A model generated the notes under the pieces. It was not told the origin of the DNA. It ran no database searches and saw only the letters and a list, made by a program, of their open reading frames with translations. This document shows positions 59,646 through 64,000 of a stretch of 64,000 nt of DNA, piece after piece; the stretch's first letter is position 1, and each line of letters opens with the position of its first letter. This stretch comes from Roseibium sp. (GTDB taxonomy: Bacteria > Pseudomonadota > Alphaproteobacteria > Rhizobiales > Stappiaceae). A program made the position numbers and the translations under genes. The stretch is from positions 62,001-126,000 of the forward strand of contig JAEPML010000012.1 in NCBI GenBank assembly GCA_017643925.1, read 5' to 3'.

Positions 59646-60151
59646 CCAAGAGGCATTTGTTTCGTGACAGGGTCTGCCTCTTTTTGATCTGCCCCTGTAA
59701 ATCACGACGGCCTATCCCGAACAGGCAATGAACCTCCCCTGCCGGTTTCTCTTTCCAAGTGAGGAACCTGAACAGTTCCGAATGGAGGGTTCTCCATGCA
59801 ACACCGGACATGTGCCTTTGCCCCAGACCACTTGCGCATGCGGTCCAAAGCGCATGATGTTTCCCGCTCAACGCCACCTGGATTTCCGGATGACCGTGCC
59901 CAGAGCGAATGCAGGGTAGAAATTTAAACAAAGCACCAGCCAGAGGTAGTAATTCTAGCCAAAAATACTGACTCCAAAAACAAAAAAACTTGGAAATATA
60001 TCAAGACACAGGTTTTGTTGATCGAGTTGCTTCGGCTTACGTGCCATTCTGAGAAAAAGGATAGTCCTCAATTGGTTTTCTGAAACCAGGCGCATGATTT
60101 TCCATAGGTCTCAGGTTCGTCTTTACGAGCGCAGTGGGGCGGGTGTTGAAC
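59646..60151. other. Intergenic region without a supported gene
   Basis: With the repeat element this region forms the longest gene-free stretch in the window. The portion 59930-60010 is AT-rich (for example AAAAACAAAAAAACTT), while the remainder has ordinary composition but only short, overlapping frames. No tRNA or clear promoter was recognised. It presumably contains the promoter of the binding-protein gene at 60152. Confidence 0.55.
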
Positions 60152-60973
60152 ATGGCAGATCCAACTTCCCGAAAAGGGTTTGCGAAAAGCATTGCTGTTC
60201 GATCAAAAGCGCTCGTCCTTGCCTGTCTGTTCACGCTCATCGCACCGACAATCGATCAATCGGCAGCACAGTCAGAAACACCCTTTCCGAAACTCCAACT
60301 CCTGACCGAGGAATGGAAACCGTACCATTTCATGGAAGACGGGTTGGTAAAGGGACAGACAGTCGATCTTCTGGTCAGTATCCTGGAAAAGGTCGGCTCG
60401 AAACAGGGCCGCGAAGACATCGTGTTTCTCCCCTGGGCCCGGGCCTATCGACAGGCGCAGCTTGAACCAAACACGGTCCTGTTCTCGACGAGCCGTACGC
60501 CGGAGCGGGAAAAGCTGTTCAAGTGGGCCGGACCAATCCTGAAGTTTGAATCCTACTTCATCGGCAAGAAGGACAGGAACTTCAACATCGAGAAATCCGA
60601 AGACCTGCATCAGTACAAGGTTGGTGTCGTCATCGACAGCGCCAGCGCCATCTTCGCCAGGCGGCACGGCATTCCGGAAGAGAACACAACGTTCAACACG
60701 CAAGGCATCTTGAACATCAAGATGCTGGAGGCAGGGCGGATCGACTTCATACCGATCCAATGGGCGAATTTCGAAAGGCTCGCGACCCAGGCCGGGATTG
60801 ATCCTTCGAAATATGAACCGGTCTACCTTGCAGATACCGTTCGCCTGAACTTTGCCTTCAGCCTGAAAACGCCGGATCAAGTCGTTGAACGATTCCAGGC
60901 AGCTTTCAGGGAAATTCACGAACTCCAGGCCCGCGAAAACAGTTCCGACGACCCCAAGCGCGAAGTCAACTGA
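60152..60973 (+). CDS. Solitary periplasmic substrate-binding protein (SBP_bac_3 type)
   Basis: About 273 residues with an N-terminal signal peptide (SKALVLACLFTLIAPTIDQS, cleavage near SAAQS). The mature bilobed domain starts LQLLTEEWKPYHFMEDGLVK, the standard opening of SBP_bac_3 receptors for amino-acid-like ligands. It continues DIVFLPWARAYRQAQLEPN and KMLEAGRIDFIPIQWANFER. No transporter partner is encoded nearby, so it could be a sensor or serve a distant permease. ATG 60152 is preferred over GTG 60134; neither has a strong ribosome site. Followed by about 200 bp without features. Confidence 0.78.
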   Translation: MADPTSRKGFAKSIAVRSKALVLACLFTLIAPTIDQSAAQSETPFPKLQLLTEEWKPYHFMEDGLVKGQTVDLLVSILEKVGSKQGREDIVFLPWARAYRQAQLEPNTVLFSTSRTPEREKLFKWAGPILKFESYFIGKKDRNFNIEKSEDLHQYKVGVVIDSASAIFARRHGIPEENTTFNTQGILNIKMLEAGRIDFIPIQWANFERLATQAGIDPSKYEPVYLADTVRLNFAFSLKTPDQVVERFQAAFREIHELQARENSSDDPKREVN

Positions 60974-61180
60974 GCGGTATCGCAAAAGTCTGATCGCTGG
61001 CGTTAAATGCTGGAAGTGCTGGGTCAAGAGGCTTCGGCAAACCGGACTTCCGGCGGCCGGCGGATGAGATCGAGCCTTTGCTCCAGTCGTGGCATGCTTG
61101 CAGGAGTGCCTGTCATCGCCCCCGGCAGCGATGTCCGGAAACCGGAGCATTTGACAAGAGCTCTCAGAACTTGAAGCGCT

Positions 61181-61948
61181 CTAAACGAGCTTGGCAACCT
61201 CTGTACGCGCGTTTTGCAGTTTCTCGGCCAGATCGTTTTTCAGGCCTTCGAACCTGTGCGTCGGCACGGGGACAGAGATCGCATAGATCAGTCCGACAGG
61301 ATCCTGGAATGCGAAGCCGGCAGCCGAAATGCCTTCTGTGTGCTCGTTCAGGTCCCAGGCGATTCCCGTCTCGCGAATGCCCTCGATTTCTTTCAGAAAA
61401 TCTGAGAGCGGCCTGCGGTTTTCGCCCTGCGCCTTGAGTTCCTGACCCGCGATCGCAGCAACGCGGTCATCCTCCATCAGAGCCAGCGCTGCCTTGCCGT
61501 TGGCCGTATCGAACATGGGAAAGATTTCTCCCACGGCAGATACAGTGCGCAAGCGATGGGTGCCGACCACCTGATCGACAAAGACCATGTGATCGTCGCG
61601 GAATACAGCCAGGTCGACTGTTTCCTTGGTCTCCTTGGCCAGCTCGTTCAGTACGGGCCGCACCAGTTCGGCCATGTTCACCCGACCCGCAGCAGCAAGG
61701 GACTGGATTTCGGACCCGAGGCGCAAACCGCCTTCGGCAGAAGCGGACATGACAAGGCGTTCCGCCAGCAGAGCGTTCACAATTCTCTGTACCGTAGAGC
61801 GGGGCAAGTGTACGCGCTCGGCAATTTGGCCGAGACTCAGGCCGGAATTGTCCTGCTTGAGCACCCGCAGGATCTCAGCAGCGCGTGATATCACCTGAAC
61901 ACCTTGATTCGATTGACTTTTCTTTTCCAGCCCCATTGTCAAAACCAT
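61181..61948 (-). CDS. IclR-family transcriptional regulator
   Basis: A 255-residue IclR regulator. The winged helix covers residues 14-78 (SRAAEILRVLKQDNSGLSLG; RVHLPRSTVQRIVNALLAER). The effector domain with the GAF-like fold follows (DHMVFVDQVVGTHRLRTVSA; GKAALALMEDDRVAAIAGQE; GIAWDLNEHTEGISAAGFAF), the expected ligand loops. ATG 61948 is preceded by GGGAAAAAG. Divergent from the cyclase-cupin-SDR operon and probably its regulator. Confidence 0.87.
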   Translation of the reverse strand: MVLTMGLEKKSQSNQGVQVISRAAEILRVLKQDNSGLSLGQIAERVHLPRSTVQRIVNALLAERLVMSASAEGGLRLGSEIQSLAAAGRVNMAELVRPVLNELAKETKETVDLAVFRDDHMVFVDQVVGTHRLRTVSAVGEIFPMFDTANGKAALALMEDDRVAAIAGQELKAQGENRRPLSDFLKEIEGIRETGIAWDLNEHTEGISAAGFAFQDPVGLIYAISVPVPTHRFEGLKNDLAEKLQNARTEVAKLV

Positions 61949-62081
61949 CTTTTTCCCGCTGCGCTCCGCTGGTTGATCAAGGAAATTATGTCCCTGCAAA
62001 TCCAGTATATAGGCCAAAACCAACAATCTGTCGAGAAAGACACTTGACCACTATACGATGCAAATGTACCGTTAAGCAATA

Positions 62082-62094
62082 CAGTGATACACTG
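62082..62094. promoter_or_regulatory. Small inverted repeat upstream of the cyclase gene
   Basis: CAGTG-ATA-CACTG is a perfect 5-bp inverted repeat 20 bp before the cyclase start, within the divergent gap to the IclR gene. It may be the IclR operator or part of it; short palindromes of this size can arise by chance. Confidence 0.4.
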
Positions 62095-62113
62095 ACTGAC
62101 GGGAGGAATACAT

Positions 62114-62953
62114 ATGTCAGTGACAATTCGCGGACTCGAGTTTCAGGAGAACCTGAACAACGACATGGGCGTGGAGTTCTACAACCTCTCCCACCGCTAC
62201 GGCTTCCAGTGCCCGAACTGGCCTTACTTCAAGGACGTCGCGATTGAACGGAAGCACTACATGGCAAAGTCCGGTGTGCTTTCGCAGACGATCACCACGA
62301 CCATGCACGTAACGACCCACATCGATGCGCCGGCTCACGTTGTCCAGGGCACGCCCTTCATCGATGAAGTCCCCCTGCCCCATTTCTTTGGTTCAGGCCT
62401 TGTTGTTTCCATTCCGAAGGAAAAGTGGGAACCGATCACCGGAGACGATCTGGAAAAGGCCTGCGGCCATGCCATCCGCAAGAATGATGTTCTCCTCATC
62501 AACACCGGCTGGCACAAGCAATATGAGGACGGCGACTACTTCGCGTATTGCCCGGGCCTCGTCCCCTCCGCCGCCGACTGGATGGTAGAAAAAGGCATCA
62601 AGGTTGTCGGGCACGACACTCAAGCCAACGACCATCCCCTTGCCACAGCCATCGGCCCGCAGCGCAATGGCCCCATTCTGCCGCACCTGGAGGAAGAGTA
62701 CCGGGAGTGGTCCGGGGGTCGTGACTGGAAAGATGACTTCCCCGAGTGGGAACCTGTGCACAACAAGCTTTTCAGCAATGGCATTCTCGGCATTGAAAAT
62801 GTCGGCGGCGACCTTGATGCCGTGACCGGCAAGCGGTGCACCTTCGCCTTCTTCCCCTGGAACTGGGACCGTGGCGACGGCTGCATCATCCGCCTGGTTG
62901 CCATGATCGATCGCGGTCAACAGTACCGCATCGAGGCAGGCGAACCCTTCTGA
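62114..62953 (+). CDS. Cyclase-family protein (kynurenine-formamidase/isatin-hydrolase-like fold)
   Basis: A 279-residue metal-dependent hydrolase of the 'cyclase' family. The signature is H-V-T-T-H-I-D-A-P-A-H (residues about 65-75), the family's H-x-G/T-T-H-x-D-x-P-x-H metal motif. A further histidine is in VVGHDTQANDHPLA (about 175-188). Members include kynurenine formamidase and isatin hydrolase, so ring-opening of an amide or lactone is expected. ATG 62114 follows GGGAGG. It heads a co-directional operon with a cupin and an SDR. Confidence 0.86.
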   Translation: MSVTIRGLEFQENLNNDMGVEFYNLSHRYGFQCPNWPYFKDVAIERKHYMAKSGVLSQTITTTMHVTTHIDAPAHVVQGTPFIDEVPLPHFFGSGLVVSIPKEKWEPITGDDLEKACGHAIRKNDVLLINTGWHKQYEDGDYFAYCPGLVPSAADWMVEKGIKVVGHDTQANDHPLATAIGPQRNGPILPHLEEEYREWSGGRDWKDDFPEWEPVHNKLFSNGILGIENVGGDLDAVTGKRCTFAFFPWNWDRGDGCIIRLVAMIDRGQQYRIEAGEPF

Positions 62954-63007
62954 TCCGAACGGGGCCGCCCTCGCGGCGGCCCGGCATGCTGCGTCTTGGA
63001 GGAAGCC

Positions 63008-63355
63008 ATGCTCGTAAAGCGTTTTGAAGAAGCGCAGCCCTATGAGGCCCCGAACCACCGCGATGTGGTCGGTTTGCGCTTGCAGGGGTTTGAGGAAGGA
63101 GGTCCAAAAAACCAGTGGATCGGCCTCAGCCAGTTCCTGCCAGGCGGTGGAGCCGGACCGGACTCGACCCCTTTCGAAAAAGTCTATGTCGTCCTTGAGG
63201 GTGAAATGACCGTCATGTCCGGCGGCAAAGAGACCGTTCTGAAGAAGTATGACAGCTGCACCGTCGCACCGGACGAGGTCAGGACCATCGAGAACCGGTC
63301 CAACCATGTTTGCACCATGCTTGTCGTTATCCCCTATCCGCCGGAGGCAAACTGA
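63008..63355 (+). CDS. Cupin-domain protein
   Basis: A 115-residue single-domain cupin. Motif one runs FLPGGGAGPDSTPFEKVYVV LEG from about residue 42, but the usual two histidines are replaced by other residues (GGAGPDS), so metal binding is uncertain. Motif two contains SCTVAPDEVRTIENRSNHVC. ATG 63008 is five bases after GGAGG. Its stop overlaps the SDR start (TGATG). Possibly a small isomerase, decarboxylase or structural partner in the cyclase pathway. Confidence 0.8.
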   Translation: MLVKRFEEAQPYEAPNHRDVVGLRLQGFEEGGPKNQWIGLSQFLPGGGAGPDSTPFEKVYVVLEGEMTVMSGGKETVLKKYDSCTVAPDEVRTIENRSNHVCTMLVVIPYPPEAN

Positions 63356-64000
63356 TGGCCGATGTCTGGACCCACCCGCTCGAGCTCTTTGACATTAAGG
63401 ACAAGGTTGCCCTTGTGACCGGCGCAACGGGAGCTTTTGGCGCAGTTGCTGCCAACGCGCTCGCGGGCGCCGGCTGCGACCTCGTGCTGGCTGCCGGCAA
63501 CAAGAAAGCGTTGGAGAACGTTGCCGAAGAGTGCCGTGCCAAGGGGGCTGCCGTTGAGACCGTCAACAAACGGCCTTCAAACGCAGAGGTTTGCGAGGAA
63601 CTCGTAGAAGCCTGCGCCCGGCATCACGGCTCCCTGGACATCCTAGTCGTCGCCTCGGGCATGAACAAAGTCGCCAAGATCAACGACCTTGCGCCGGAAG
63701 ACTTTTCCAATGTGATGGAAGCCAATGTGACCCAGTCCTGGCTGTTGGCACGGGCGGCGACCGCGCAGATGATGAAGCAACCGCAAGGCGGCAAGATCGT
63801 TCTGGTCTCCTCGGCACGCGGCCTTCTTGGCCACCCGGCCGGATACACCGCCTATTGCGCCTCAAAAGCTGCCGTCGATGGCATCACGAAGGCCCTGGGC
63901 TGCGAACTTGGTGCGGACAACATCACGGTCAATGCGATTGCCCCCACCGTCTTCAGGTCCCCACTTACAGCCTGGATGTTCGAAGATGACGAACTGGCAA
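63355..64000 (+). CDS. Short-chain dehydrogenase/reductase (partial, runs off window)
   Basis: The ATG at 63355 overlaps the cupin stop. The frame stays open to the end of the window (215 codons). The product has VALVTGATGAFGAVAANALA (TG-x3-G-x-G type cofactor loop, about residues 19-38), the segment DILVVASGMNKV in the NNAG position, the catalytic serine SSARGLLG and Y-x3-K in YCASKAAVDG. It is a classical SDR, lacking only its last part. The basic residue after the glycine loop is absent (LAAGNKKALEN), so cofactor choice is open. It presumably oxidises or reduces a product of the cyclase reaction. Confidence 0.87.
   Translation, partial: MADVWTHPLELFDIKDKVALVTGATGAFGAVAANALAGAGCDLVLAAGNKKALENVAEECRAKGAAVETVNKRPSNAEVCEELVEACARHHGSLDILVVASGMNKVAKINDLAPEDFSNVMEANVTQSWLLARAATAQMMKQPQGGKIVLVSSARGLLGHPAGYTAYCASKAAVDGITKALGCELGADNITVNAIAPTVFRSPLTAWMFEDDELA

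Noticed and set aside
59365..60151. tRNA or structural RNA gene in the long intergenic region
   Set aside because: The palindromes are nested inverted repeats, not a cloverleaf; no anticodon loop or CCA end pattern was found.

Overview
The window reads as a chromosomal stretch of an alphaproteobacterium with a moderately high G+C content. Several things fit a marine, heterotrophic Rhodobacterales/Hyphomicrobiales-type genome, perhaps Stappiaceae (Roseibium/Labrenzia-like): a TRAP transporter operon, a probable methylated-phosphonate oxidation operon, many small TetR/HxlR/LysR-controlled oxidoreductase units, and dense gene packing with frequent 4-base start/stop overlaps. The genus is an inference from style and gene content only. 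No rRNA, tRNA, CRISPR array or insertion sequence was seen. About sixty protein genes are supported, of which fourteen are transcription regulators. For many of these regulators an inverted-repeat operator is visible next to the gene.

Layout. 1-7.2 kb: small regulator/transport/oxidation units (HxlR with an EamA exporter; TetR with sterol-desaturase-like and Rieske oxygenases and a 57-residue membrane protein; ThuA protein; TetR-DUF3817-CopD operon). 7.2-11.1 kb: an island of phage-like flavour. A LexA/cI-type S24 repressor sits between a leftward operon of small proteins and a rightward acidic protein plus ExoX-like exonuclease, with near-identical operators on both sides of the repressor. 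11.1-13.2 kb: amidohydrolase and HisC-like aminotransferase, divergent. 13.2-16.7 kb: a LysR-controlled operon of a TmpA-like dioxygenase, a TmpB/PhnZ-like HD oxygenase and an alkaline-phosphatase-fold hydrolase, probably releasing phosphate and glycine betaine from a trimethylated aminoethylphosphonate. 16.7-23.7 kb: GntR (FCD) regulator facing a polyamine-type ABC importer operon with an Asp/Glu/hydantoin-racemase-like enzyme, then a cysteine-synthase-family PLP enzyme. 23.9-30.6 kb: TetR/HxlR-controlled dehydrogenases, a VOC protein and a MazG-like protein.

30.7-35.9 kb: a divergent cluster holding counterparts of all six genes of the Escherichia coli yjfIJKLMC locus (DUF2170, PspA/IM30, DUF2491, DUF350, DUF1190, glutathionylspermidine-synthase-like ATP-grasp) plus a potassium channel. 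This is the most attractive poorly understood system here. 36.2-38.2 kb: a 2OG-Fe(II) oxygenase beside Ada (alkylation repair), ending in a 16-bp hairpin terminator. 38.3-48.8 kb: SDR, TetR with a large metallo-beta-lactamase-fold hydrolase and EamA exporter, a PNPOx-FNR fusion, GST with LysR, an SRPBCC protein, and a probable exported haloalkane dehalogenase facing a LysR.

48.8-55.6 kb: a gluconokinase-TRAP transporter operon and a LacI regulator; the same pair of operators occurs in front of both, 1.4 kb apart. 55.6-58.5 kb: gadB-gadC glutamate decarboxylase and antiporter. 58.6-61.2 kb: alpha/beta hydrolase, a 150-bp intergenic inverted-repeat element and a solitary periplasmic binding protein. 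61.2-64.0 kb: IclR regulator divergent from a cyclase-cupin-SDR operon that runs off the window.
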